DNA of 64,000 nucleotides from SHYR01 sp036013055 (GTDB lineage Bacteria; Chloroflexota; Dehalococcoidia; UBA2979): positions 248,001-312,000 of the forward strand of contig DASCQM010000006.1 in NCBI GenBank assembly GCA_036013055.1. Reading direction: 5' to 3'. Under the pieces are notes generated by a model. The model did no database searches, had not been told where the DNA came from, and saw only the letters and a program-made list of their open reading frames with translations. The position numbers were made by a program, and so were the translations under genes. Below are positions 31,826 through 39,392 of this stretch, piece by piece (position 1 is the stretch's first letter; every line of letters starts with the position of its first letter).

Positions 31826-33568
31826 CTAGTCGGGTCCTGCTGCGTCGTCGTCGTGCGACAGCACCTGCAGCGCGCGTGAACCATCGCGGTAGACCGTGAC
31901 GCCCTTGCAGCCGAGTTCGTGGGCGAGCAGATAGACCGCACGCACCTCGTCCACGGTCGCCTCATGCGGCAGATTCACGGTCTTCGATACCGCGAGGTCG
32001 GTGTGCGACTGAAACGCGGCCTGCATACGTACGTGCGCCTGCGGTGCGATCTCGTGCGCGGTGGCGAAGCGTGCTCGAACATCATCTGGGATTTCAGGGC
32101 GGGAGTTGATCGAGGCCCCTGCCGCGAGCTCCTCGATCAACTCCGCCGAATGAAAGTTGCCATCAAGTGCCGCTGTTTCGAATGCAGCACTGATCTCCGG
32201 CAGCAGTGTGCCGTCGCCCATCCGCCGCTGATGTGCCAGCGAGAAGAGCGGTTCGATGCCTGATGAGGCACCGGCGATGATCGCGATCGTACCAGTTGGC
32301 GCGATGCACGTGCGCGTGGCGTTGCGGTAGCGCCTGCCGCCGGCATAGACGGACTGCTCCCAGTTGGGGAAGACGCCCTTCTCCTCACCGAGCGCCTCCG
32401 ACGCCGCGTCGGCTGCCTCGCCGATCTCGCGCGAGAGGCGGTTCGCGAGCGTGAGAGCACCCTCCGAGTCGTAGGGTAGCGCAGCCGCGATCAGCAGGTC
32501 GGCGAAGCCCATGATGCCCAGCCCGATCTTGCGATTGCCGCTGGCAGCCTCATCGATCTCCTTGAGCGGGAAGTCGTTCACTTCGACGACGTTGTCGAGG
32601 AAGCGAACTCCCAGCGCGACCGTCTCCCGCAGCGCGTCCCAGTCGATGTCTGCGCGCTCGGCGTCCCAGAAGCGTGCGACGTTGACCGAACCAAGCGTGC
32701 AGGCCTCCCACGGCAGCAGCGGCACCTCGCCGCAGGGGTTGGTAGCTTCCAGATCGCCGATCTGCGGGGTCGGGTTGTGGCGGTTGATCTTGTCGAGGAA
32801 GAGCAGACCGGGGTCGCCGGTTGCCCACGCCGAGCGGGCGATGTCATCGAGCAGTGAGCGGGCGTCCTCGGAGCCCGTCGCGTGGCCGTCGCGCGGATCG
32901 CGCAGCGTCCACGGCTCTCCGTCGCGGGCGGCGGCCATGAAGTCGTCGGTGACCGCAACGGAGATGTTGAAGCGCTGCGCGCTCTCGCCGTCGTCCTTGG
33001 CGTGGATGAAGGCGCGGATGTCGGGATGGTCGACGCGCAGCACGCCCATGTTCGCGCCCTCGCGCTTGCCGCCCTGCGTGACCAGTCGCGAGACATCGTC
33101 GTAGTGCTGGAGCACGGAGATCGGCCCGCAGGCCTGGCCGTGCGTGGAGGCGATCGCCTCACCCTCGGCGCGCAGCCGCGAAAGCGAGAAGCCGGTGCCG
33201 CCGCCGAACTTCTGCACCATCGCCGCCGCCTGCGCTGTCGCCATGATCGACTCAAGCGTGTCATCGACGGGCAGCACGAAGCAGGCAGCCAGCGTGCCGG
33301 CATCGGTGCCGGCGTTCATCAGCGTCGGCGAGTTCGGCAGGAAGCGCAGCGCCGTCATCTCGTCGTAGAAGCGCTGCGCCCACGTCGCCTGTAGCTCGGG
33401 ACTCGCCTCGGCGTCGGCGACGGCGCGTGCGACGCGGGCAAGGAGTTGCTCCGGCGTCTCGATGATGGCACCAGCGTCGTCGCGCAGCAGGTAACGACGC
33501 TCCAGTACCGTGCGCGCGTTCGCGGTGAGATCCACGTTGCTGGCGGTGAGGGGACGCGTTGCGACCAT
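31826..33568 (-). CDS. nrdJ: Adenosylcobalamin-dependent (class II) ribonucleotide reductase
   Basis: A 580-residue class II ribonucleotide reductase that makes deoxyribonucleotides using B12. Motifs seen: CFVLPVDDTLESIM (first active-site Cys), NPCGEVPLL with EACTLGSVNVARF (radical Cys and Glu), GIMGFADLLIA and CIAPTGTIAIIAG. It ends shortly after GCKGVTVYRDGSRALQVL. The Cys-rich C-terminal tail that regenerates the active site in longer NrdJ proteins is absent, so electron delivery must differ. The ATG has GGAGG upstream. A LexA-like box lies 34 bases before the ATG. nrdR is directly upstream. Confidence 0.93.
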   Translation of the reverse strand: MVATRPLTASNVDLTANARTVLERRYLLRDDAGAIIETPEQLLARVARAVADAEASPELQATWAQRFYDEMTALRFLPNSPTLMNAGTDAGTLAACFVLPVDDTLESIMATAQAAAMVQKFGGGTGFSLSRLRAEGEAIASTHGQACGPISVLQHYDDVSRLVTQGGKREGANMGVLRVDHPDIRAFIHAKDDGESAQRFNISVAVTDDFMAAARDGEPWTLRDPRDGHATGSEDARSLLDDIARSAWATGDPGLLFLDKINRHNPTPQIGDLEATNPCGEVPLLPWEACTLGSVNVARFWDAERADIDWDALRETVALGVRFLDNVVEVNDFPLKEIDEAASGNRKIGLGIMGFADLLIAAALPYDSEGALTLANRLSREIGEAADAASEALGEEKGVFPNWEQSVYAGGRRYRNATRTCIAPTGTIAIIAGASSGIEPLFSLAHQRRMGDGTLLPEISAAFETAALDGNFHSAELIEELAAGASINSRPEIPDDVRARFATAHEIAPQAHVRMQAAFQSHTDLAVSKTVNLPHEATVDEVRAVYLLAHELGCKGVTVYRDGSRALQVLSHDDDAAGPD

Positions 33569-33601
33569 CGACTGCCTCCGCGAGGTAGGGAACCCTGATA
33601 G

Positions 33602-33613
33602 GAACGTATGTTC
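33602..33613 (-). promoter_or_regulatory. LexA (SOS) box upstream of nrdJ
   Basis: GAAC-GTAT-GTTC (plus reading), a match to the Gram-positive LexA box with RNRY centre. In gene orientation GAACATACGTTC is followed after one base by TATCAG, a possible -10; TTGCCC, 18 bases, TAGAAC is an alternative. The site is 34-45 bases before the nrdJ ATG. Confidence 0.65.
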
Positions 33614-33684
33614 TACACCAGGTAGGGCCTACGGGGCAAGCACGATCATAACCCGACGTGGGGCGCGGCTGTCAGAGATCTCCG

Positions 33685-33702
33685 TCAGACGGTGCCGTCT
33701 GA
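33685..33702. repeat. Perfect short inverted repeat between nrdR and nrdJ
   Basis: TCAGACGG-TG-CCGTCTGA: eight base pairs with a two-base centre, in the 178-base gap after nrdR. Without a U-run it is a weak terminator candidate for nrdR, or it may be an operator. It is not the NrdR box consensus. Confidence 0.4.
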
Positions 33703-33746
33703 GACCGTTGTCTGCGGACCGCGCGTCCGACGTACGAAGCCGGGTG

Positions 33747-34340
33747 TCAGCCCGCTGAGCGAGCGCTTCCGATCGGCGTCGGCACGACCGGCAGTACGCC
33801 GTCCGGCTCGCCGGGGTCGTCGACGGGTGCGTCGCCCGAGAGGATGCGGTCGAACTCGTCCTCGAAGAGCCGCGGCTGGTCGGCATCGGGTAGCGGGCTG
33901 TACGCCTGTTGCACCAGCTCGTTCAGCATGTCGTCGAGTGAGACGAACTGCTGGTAGGCGGATGCGAAGCGGATGTATGCGATCGGATCGAGCCGGCGCA
34001 GGTGGTTGATCGCCATCTCGCCGACGAGCCGGCTGGGCACTTCGCTACGGTCCGCGGCTGCGAGTCGCTGCTCGATGTCCTCGACGATCGCGTCGACGGC
34101 ACCCTCCGGCAGCGGTCGCTTGCGCGTGCAGAGATGGAGGCTCTGACGCAGCTTCTCGCTCTGGAACTCCTCGCGTCGACCGTCGCGCTTGATCACCATG
34201 ATCGCGGTGCGCTGTAACTGCTCGAAGGTGCTGAAACGGTCGTTGCAATGCTTGCACTCGCGGCGACGGCGGATGCCGACGTCCGATGCCTGCGAGTCGA
34301 CGATGCGGGTGGCGCTGAAGCCACAGCCTGGACAATTCAT
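33747..34340 (-). CDS. nrdR: Transcriptional repressor NrdR
   Basis: A 197-residue NrdR, the ATP/dATP-sensing repressor of ribonucleotide reductase genes. The N-terminal zinc ribbon reads MNCPGCGF ... RRRRECKHCNDRFSTFE, and the ATP-cone follows (VIKRDGRREEFQSEKLRQSL through IRFASAYQQF). It is about 45 residues longer than usual because of an acidic Pro/Asp tail (DADQPRLFEDEFDRILSG onward). Its position immediately upstream of nrdJ suggests that gene as a target, although I could not find a clear NrdR box. A possible promoter TTGTCT-N17-TGTAGT lies about 45 bases upstream. Confidence 0.92.
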   Translation of the reverse strand: MNCPGCGFSATRIVDSQASDVGIRRRRECKHCNDRFSTFEQLQRTAIMVIKRDGRREEFQSEKLRQSLHLCTRKRPLPEGAVDAIVEDIEQRLAAADRSEVPSRLVGEMAINHLRRLDPIAYIRFASAYQQFVSLDDMLNELVQQAYSPLPDADQPRLFEDEFDRILSGDAPVDDPGEPDGVLPVVPTPIGSARSAG

Positions 34341-34631
34341 GTGTTCCGAAACCCCGTGGGGGAGGTGCTGCGGCCACTACAGCACGCAGCGCGTCGCGAG
34401 ACAATGGCCAAAATCCACAGAGTGTGGCGAAGTTGTCCACGTGTGCGCAGCGCGAGGTCGAGCACGGTGGGTGCGTGGTGGGTAGGTAGCGATCCGAGGG
34501 CGGCGGCCGCGACCACGGCACGCCACGTCAGCCGACGATGCGACCCGACTGGGGCACTTGCAGTTCCGATCCTGTCATCAGAATTCCGTCAAATTCGCAG
34601 GCCGAATTGTCCAACGCAGATTGGATCGGTC

Positions 34632-34649
34632 TGTGGATAATGTGGAAAA
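34632..34649 (-). promoter_or_regulatory. Two back-to-back DnaA boxes
   Basis: TGTGGATAA (34632-34640) followed without a gap by TGTGGAAAA (34641-34649). On the minus strand these are TTTTCCACA and TTATCCACA, both perfect matches to TTWTNCACA. They may bind DnaA to control nrdR or titrate DnaA; the second overlaps the terminator hairpin by four bases. Confidence 0.55.
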
Positions 34650-34681
34650 GCGAGGATGATCTGCAGATCATCCCCGCTTTT
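34646..34681 (-). terminator. Terminator of the dcw operon (long palindrome)
   Basis: A symmetrical hairpin of 18 bases per arm with one A/C mismatch: AAAAGCG, then GGATGATCTG, centre at 34663/34664, CAGATCATCC, then CGCTTTT. Each strand ends in a T-run, so it could stop transcription from both sides. It lies 38 bases beyond the ftsZ stop. Confidence 0.8.
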
Positions 34682-34718
34682 CTGACGCTTCTTCGGCGGG
34701 CCGACGCCGCCTGGCCCG

Positions 34719-36194
34719 CTACCGCGAGGTGAACGTGCGACGCAGGAACGTCGGCAGATCGGCCTCATCGAGCTGGTCCATCACCGGGTCCGGCTGAATG
34801 TCGGCGAGCTTGATCGGCTCTGGCATCGCGGCCGTCTCCGTGCTCGGGCGAGAGCCGACGGCCCGGCCACTGAAACCGGTTGCGATGACCGTGATCCGCA
34901 CCTCGTCCTGCAGCGACTCGTCGACTGCGGTGCCGAAGATGATCTCGGCCTCCGGGTCCACGACCTCGCCGATTGTGCGCGCTGCGGCATCGAGCTCCTG
35001 CAACGAGAGGTTCGATGGCCCCGTGACGTTGAAGAGCACGCCGGTTGCGCCCGTAATCTCGACATCGAGCAGCGGGCTCGCGATCGCCTGTCGGGCGGCG
35101 TCGGTCGCTCGGTGCTCGCCGTGGCCGGTCCCGATCGCCATCAGCGCCGGTCCGGCGTCCGTCATCACTTTGCGCACGTCCGCGAAGTCGAGGTTCACGG
35201 TGCCCGGCATCGTGATCAGCTCGCTGATGCCCTGGATGCCCTGGCGCAGCACATCGTCGGCTGCCTGGAAGGCCTCCGCGATGCTCGTGTTCGGCTCGCA
35301 GATCTGGAGCAGCCGATCGTTGGGGATCACGATCAGCGTGTCGACCTTCTCCTGCAGGTCTCGTACGCCTTCCTCGGCCTGCTGGCGCCGCCGCGCGCCC
35401 TCGAAGGCGAACGGCTTGGTCACGACACCGATGGTGAGCGTGCCCTGCTCGCGCGCGATCTCCGCGACAACCGGTGCGGCTCCGGTGCCGGTGCCACCGC
35501 CGAGGCAGGCGGTGACGAAGACCATCTCCGCGTTGCGCAGCGCCTCGGCAATCTCCTCGCGAGACTCCTCGGCGGCGCGTGAGCCGCGTAGCGGGTCGCT
35601 GCCTGCGCCCAGCCCGCGGGTGAGGCGTTCGCCGATGCGCACCTTCACCTCGGCAGGGCAGTTCTCCAGCGCCTGCATGTCGGTATTCACTGCTACGTAC
35701 TGCACGCCGGGCAGGCGAGCAGAGATCATGCGGGTGACGGCGTTTGAGCCGCCGCCCCCCACGCCGACGACCTTGATCGGCGGCAGGGTATCGAAGTCGT
35801 AGGCCATGTCAGCCCCCCTAGTCCGTTCCGGCTCGAATGACTTCGAGCGCGCTGCTTCGTCGGGGTCCTCGACAGACGACCCCTCGCCGTTTTCTTCGGT
35901 CTCGATCGCGTCACCGGATTCGACGACCTCGGGTGTCTCGATTTCGGCCGCAACCGTCGTGGCTGCTGCGGCAACCGGTGGCTCGTCGTACTCGGACGCG
36001 CTTGTCTCCGGCGGAAGCTCCGCGCGGAGGTCCAGCGTGGAGCCTGCGTCGACCGTGTCGACGGCATCGGTCGTATCGACCTCGGCCGCATCGACTGTCA
36101 CCCCCACGGCGGGAGGTGCCTCCCGCGCGGCCTGCAGGTAGTCGAAGAGGGTGCCAGCACCCACCTCGGGCTGTTCGACGTTCTGATCGCTCAT
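34719..36194 (-). CDS. ftsZ: Cell division protein FtsZ with long acidic N-terminal extension
   Basis: A 491-residue FtsZ. The tubulin-like GTPase core begins at residue ~138 (PPIKVVGVGGGGSNAV); the tubulin signature GGGTGTGAAPVV, the T7 loop region (NLDFADVRKVM) and the C-terminal peptide DLPTFLRR are present. Before the core lies a 129-residue acidic, Ala/Thr/Glu/Pro-rich, probably disordered extension that FtsZ normally lacks. Both possible starts have good ribosome sites: GGAGGCGGTGA before 36194, and AGGGGGGCTGAC before the internal ATG at 35807 (MAYDFDTLPP). Two isoforms of 491 and 362 residues are possible. FtsZ polymerises into the division ring. It is the last gene of the dcw operon. 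Confidence 0.93.
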   Translation of the reverse strand: MSDQNVEQPEVGAGTLFDYLQAAREAPPAVGVTVDAAEVDTTDAVDTVDAGSTLDLRAELPPETSASEYDEPPVAAAATTVAAEIETPEVVESGDAIETEENGEGSSVEDPDEAARSKSFEPERTRGADMAYDFDTLPPIKVVGVGGGGSNAVTRMISARLPGVQYVAVNTDMQALENCPAEVKVRIGERLTRGLGAGSDPLRGSRAAEESREEIAEALRNAEMVFVTACLGGGTGTGAAPVVAEIAREQGTLTIGVVTKPFAFEGARRRQQAEEGVRDLQEKVDTLIVIPNDRLLQICEPNTSIAEAFQAADDVLRQGIQGISELITMPGTVNLDFADVRKVMTDAGPALMAIGTGHGEHRATDAARQAIASPLLDVEITGATGVLFNVTGPSNLSLQELDAAARTIGEVVDPEAEIIFGTAVDESLQDEVRITVIATGFSGRAVGSRPSTETAAMPEPIKLADIQPDPVMDQLDEADLPTFLRRTFTSR

Positions 36195-36252
36195 TCACCG
36201 CCTCCGCTCATCAGGGAGAAACAACACAACTGGATAGTCATCAGGGAATTCG

Positions 36253-37491
36253 TCACTGGGGGAGCACAACGCGCATGAGGTGCGCCACCTTTCTCATCAG
36301 ACCGCCCAGAGGGGCGGCCGGCACGGGGGAGGACCGGAACATGATTTCTCGCTCTTTCAACGCCCAACGCAGCAGCCCCACGGCAGTGGCGTACGCCGGG
36401 TCGTGGAGAATGTCCGAGAGACCCGCGAGGTGGCGGGGACGTCCGATGCGTGTGGGCAGCTTCAATACGTCTTCGGCGAGCATGTCGATACCGGTGAGGC
36501 TCGATGCGCCCCCGGTCAGCACCACACCCGCGGCGAGGACGTCCGCGTCTGAGCCGCGGCTCACCTCGGCGAGCACGAGCTCGAAGAGCTCCTCGACTCG
36601 CGCTTGCAGCACCTCGGCCATCAGCCGACGCCTGACGGTGCGCTGGCCGTCCGAGCCGAACGCGTCGATCTCAACCTCGTCGTCCTCATCGACCATCGAG
36701 GGGATGCTGTGGCCGTACTCGCGCTTGGCTTGCTCTGCGGCCGGCTGCGGTACGCGCAGGCCTGCGACGAGGTCGCGGGTCATGTGCAGGCCGCCGATCG
36801 GCAGTACGGCGGTGTGCGTGACCGCGCCGCGCTCGAAGACGGCGATGTCGGTCGTGCCGCCGCCGATGTCGCAGATCACGGCCCCGTGATCCATCTCCTC
36901 GCGCTCCACGACAGCCTCGGCGGAGGCCAGCGGCTCGAGGATCAGGCCATCGACGCGCACGCCCGCGCCCTCGACGCACTGCACGAGGTTGTTCATCGCG
37001 GAGGTCGACGCCGTCACCACATGGGTCTCGACATCGAGGCGCGAGCCGAACATACCGACGGGGTCGACGACGTTGTCCTGGCCATCGACGACGTAGTAGC
37101 GCGGAACGACGTGGATCACTTCGCGATTCGTCGGGACGTTGACGATGCGTGCGCTCTCCAGCGAGCGCTGGACGTCCGACTCCTGGATCGAGTTGCGCGG
37201 GTCGGCGATGGCGATGATGCCGCGCGAGTTCATCGATGAGACGTGCGGGCCGGCGATGCCGACGTGCGCGGAGACGATGCGCGTGCCCGACGCCCGTTCG
37301 GCGCGCTCGACGGACGAAGAGATCGCCTCGATCGCGGCCTGGATGTTGTCGACCATGCCCTTCGAGAGACCGGCGGACGGGCCGATGCCCACGCCGAGGA
37401 TGCGCAGCTCCTGCGCGGGCGTGACCTCGCCCACGACCGTGCAGACCTTCGTCGTGCCGACGTCGATCGCCGCATATGTTGGATTCGCCAT
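36253..37491 (-). CDS. ftsA: Cell division protein FtsA
   Basis: A 412-residue actin-fold protein that tethers FtsZ to the membrane. Phosphate-1 motif AAIDVGTTKVCTVVGE, the phosphate-2 region CDIGGGTTDIAVFERG, and LTGGASSLTGIDMLA are typical. The C-terminal helix (GLMRKVAHLMRVVLPQ) is an amphipathic membrane-targeting helix. It lies 19 bases after ftsQ and 58 before ftsZ. Confidence 0.95.
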   Translation of the reverse strand: MANPTYAAIDVGTTKVCTVVGEVTPAQELRILGVGIGPSAGLSKGMVDNIQAAIEAISSSVERAERASGTRIVSAHVGIAGPHVSSMNSRGIIAIADPRNSIQESDVQRSLESARIVNVPTNREVIHVVPRYYVVDGQDNVVDPVGMFGSRLDVETHVVTASTSAMNNLVQCVEGAGVRVDGLILEPLASAEAVVEREEMDHGAVICDIGGGTTDIAVFERGAVTHTAVLPIGGLHMTRDLVAGLRVPQPAAEQAKREYGHSIPSMVDEDDEVEIDAFGSDGQRTVRRRLMAEVLQARVEELFELVLAEVSRGSDADVLAAGVVLTGGASSLTGIDMLAEDVLKLPTRIGRPRHLAGLSDILHDPAYATAVGLLRWALKEREIMFRSSPVPAAPLGGLMRKVAHLMRVVLPQ

Positions 37492-37510
37492 CAGCTGCCT
37501 ACCGTGTCAT

Positions 37511-38335
37511 TCATCTCAGTACCAGGTTCCCCCCGAACCGCAGATCCACTTCATTCGCCTCGAGACGCTGTTGATCGATGCGATCGAGCAGTGAGCCCCA
37601 CGCCGCGATCTTGAATTCGTAGTTGTGCGAGTCGCCGAAGACCGCGTGCGGGCCCTCTTCGACCAGGATCGTGAGCCCTCGATCGTGGCGGAAGACGAAG
37701 CCCGTTGGCGTGACGCGCAGGTGTTCGAAGGTGCCGTCGCTGTGCAGCCGCGCGACGAGCTGCACCGTGTCGCGGTCGGGCTGCAGCGCCGGTTCGCCGG
37801 CGGCCGGTGGCGGGCCGCTCTCGATGATCGTCGGCGCGTCGTCGGTGGGCGCGCGCGCGTGCTCGAGCACGCGGCCATCGGCGCTGATCAGGCGTCGCAC
37901 TCCGCGCGCCTGCCAGTAACCCCAGCCTTGCTCCTCGGTGATGTCGATCACGATGCCGTTGGGCCAGGCACGCTGCACGTCGGCGCTCTCGACGCCGGGC
38001 AGTTCGGTGATCCGCGCGATCGCGGTGGTGGTGTCGAGGTCGAGCATCGATTCGCCGCCCAGTGCGGCGGCAGCGACGACGGCGTGCGGGTCGCTGATCT
38101 GCGTGCCGACGACGGTCACCTCGCGCACGCGCAACGTGTCGCCGCGCAGCAGTTCCGACCCGCCGTACACACTGCCAGCGAGGGCGGCGGCCACCAGCGT
38201 CAGTGTCACGATCCGCTTCAGCGGGATGCTGATGCGTCGTCGCTCGGTTCGGCGGACGGCGCCCAGCTCGAACCGCGATCGGGAGGGCAGGCTGCCGCCG
38301 GCGCGGCGCTTTGGAGCGGAGCGGCGCCTAAACAT
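37511..38335 (-). CDS. ftsQ: Cell division protein FtsQ/DivIB
   Basis: A 274-residue bitopic membrane protein: an Arg-rich cytoplasmic N-terminus, one transmembrane helix (RIVTLTLVAAALAGSVYGG), and a POTRA domain (LRVREVTVVGTQISDPHAVV) followed by the beta domain ending in FGGNLVLR. It links early and late divisome proteins. The ATG at 38335 is chosen because GTGAGGT lies nine bases upstream; a GTG at 38350 is the alternative. Either start overlaps the ddl end. Confidence 0.85.
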   Translation of the reverse strand: MFRRRSAPKRRAGGSLPSRSRFELGAVRRTERRRISIPLKRIVTLTLVAAALAGSVYGGSELLRGDTLRVREVTVVGTQISDPHAVVAAAALGGESMLDLDTTTAIARITELPGVESADVQRAWPNGIVIDITEEQGWGYWQARGVRRLISADGRVLEHARAPTDDAPTIIESGPPPAAGEPALQPDRDTVQLVARLHSDGTFEHLRVTPTGFVFRHDRGLTILVEEGPHAVFGDSHNYEFKIAAWGSLLDRIDQQRLEANEVDLRFGGNLVLR

Positions 38336-39392
38336 GGCTGGTGACCTCACGGTGGCGGTCCTCGCCGAGTTCGACGAGCCGTGTGATCAGGTCGCCGTAG
38401 CTCAGCCCCGCGTGCTGCCAGAGCCGCGGGTACATCGAGACCGGGGTAAAGCCGGGGATCGTGTTCACCTCGATGATGCGCGGACCGTCGTCGGCGACCA
38501 TGAAGTCGACGCGCGCCAGCCCGGCGCAGTCGACGGCGCGGAAGGCGCGGATCGCGTAGTCGTGCAGCTCCGCGATCTGCTGATCGGCGAGCTCAGCGGG
38601 CACGATCAGCTCGGCCGTGTCATCGAGGTACTTCGACTCGTAGGTGTAGAAGTCGCTGGAGGTGCGAATCTCGCCGAGCGGGGACGGCTGGGGGTCGGCG
38701 TTGCCAAGCACCGCGCACTCCACCTCGCGACCGTCGATCTCTTCCTCAACCATCACCTTGCGGTCGTGCCGGGCGGCCTCCGCGACGGCGGCGTGCAGAT
38801 CTTCGCGTGAGCGCGCCTTGCTGACGCCGACGGACGAGCCGCCATTCGCCGGCTTCACGAAGCACGGGTAGCCGAGGTCGGACTCAAGCGCGAGCACTGT
38901 CTCGTCCGAGGGGCTCGATGCCTCGTTGTCGCGCAGCACGCTGTAGCGGGCCTGCGGCAGCCCGGCGTGCGCGAAGGCGGCGCGCATCATTTCCTTGTCC
39001 ATGCCGACGGCGCTGGCGGTCACTCCCGAGCCGACGTACGGGATGGCGGCGAGTTCGAGCAGGCCCTGCAGCGTGCCGTCCTCGCCAAAGGTGCCATGCA
39101 CGATCGGGAAGACCACATCGACGGTGGCGAGCTCGCTGAGCACGTCCGGGTAGGCGAGGACGCCCTCGCCGCTGTCGTCGCCGATCGCGCGCGACTCGTC
39201 GGCTTCGACGCGCGTCAACCGCGCCCGCGTCTGCTCGGAGGTCAGCCACGCGCCGCCCTTCGTGATGCCGAAGGGGATCACCTCGAAGCGTTCGGCGTCG
39301 GCTTCGCGCATCACGCTGCGAGCGGAGGTGACGGAGACCTCGTGCTCGGTGGACTGCCCACCAAAGATCACGCCCAGGCGTTGACGGCTCAT
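38328..39392 (-). CDS. ddl: D-alanine--D-alanine ligase
   Basis: A 354-residue ATP-grasp ligase that joins two D-Ala for the peptidoglycan stem peptide. GVIFGGQSTEHEVSVTSA begins the N-terminal domain, HGTFGEDGTLQGLLE and YVGSGVTASAVGMDKEMMR are the family signatures, and VKPANGGSSVGVSKA is the ATP-grasp loop; DFMVADDGPRIIEVNTIPGFTP holds the metal ligands. Its ATG overlaps the murC stop by four bases. murB, which normally lies between murC and ddl, is absent. Confidence 0.96.
   Translation of the reverse strand: MSRQRLGVIFGGQSTEHEVSVTSARSVMREADAERFEVIPFGITKGGAWLTSEQTRARLTRVEADESRAIGDDSGEGVLAYPDVLSELATVDVVFPIVHGTFGEDGTLQGLLELAAIPYVGSGVTASAVGMDKEMMRAAFAHAGLPQARYSVLRDNEASSPSDETVLALESDLGYPCFVKPANGGSSVGVSKARSREDLHAAVAEAARHDRKVMVEEEIDGREVECAVLGNADPQPSPLGEIRTSSDFYTYESKYLDDTAELIVPAELADQQIAELHDYAIRAFRAVDCAGLARVDFMVADDGPRIIEVNTIPGFTPVSMYPRLWQHAGLSYGDLITRLVELGEDRHREVTSHV

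Larger units (their letters stand above)
34341..34718. other. 378-base intergenic region with DnaA-box-like sites
   Basis: The only gap over 300 bases. It separates the nrdR start from the ftsZ end. It contains scattered DnaA-box-like sequences: AAATCCACA (34411-34419), TTGTCCACG (34433-34441) and the adjacent pair described separately (34632-34649), plus the ftsZ-side terminator. I see no gene in it. dnaA is not in this window, so it is not a demonstrated origin. Confidence 0.5.
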
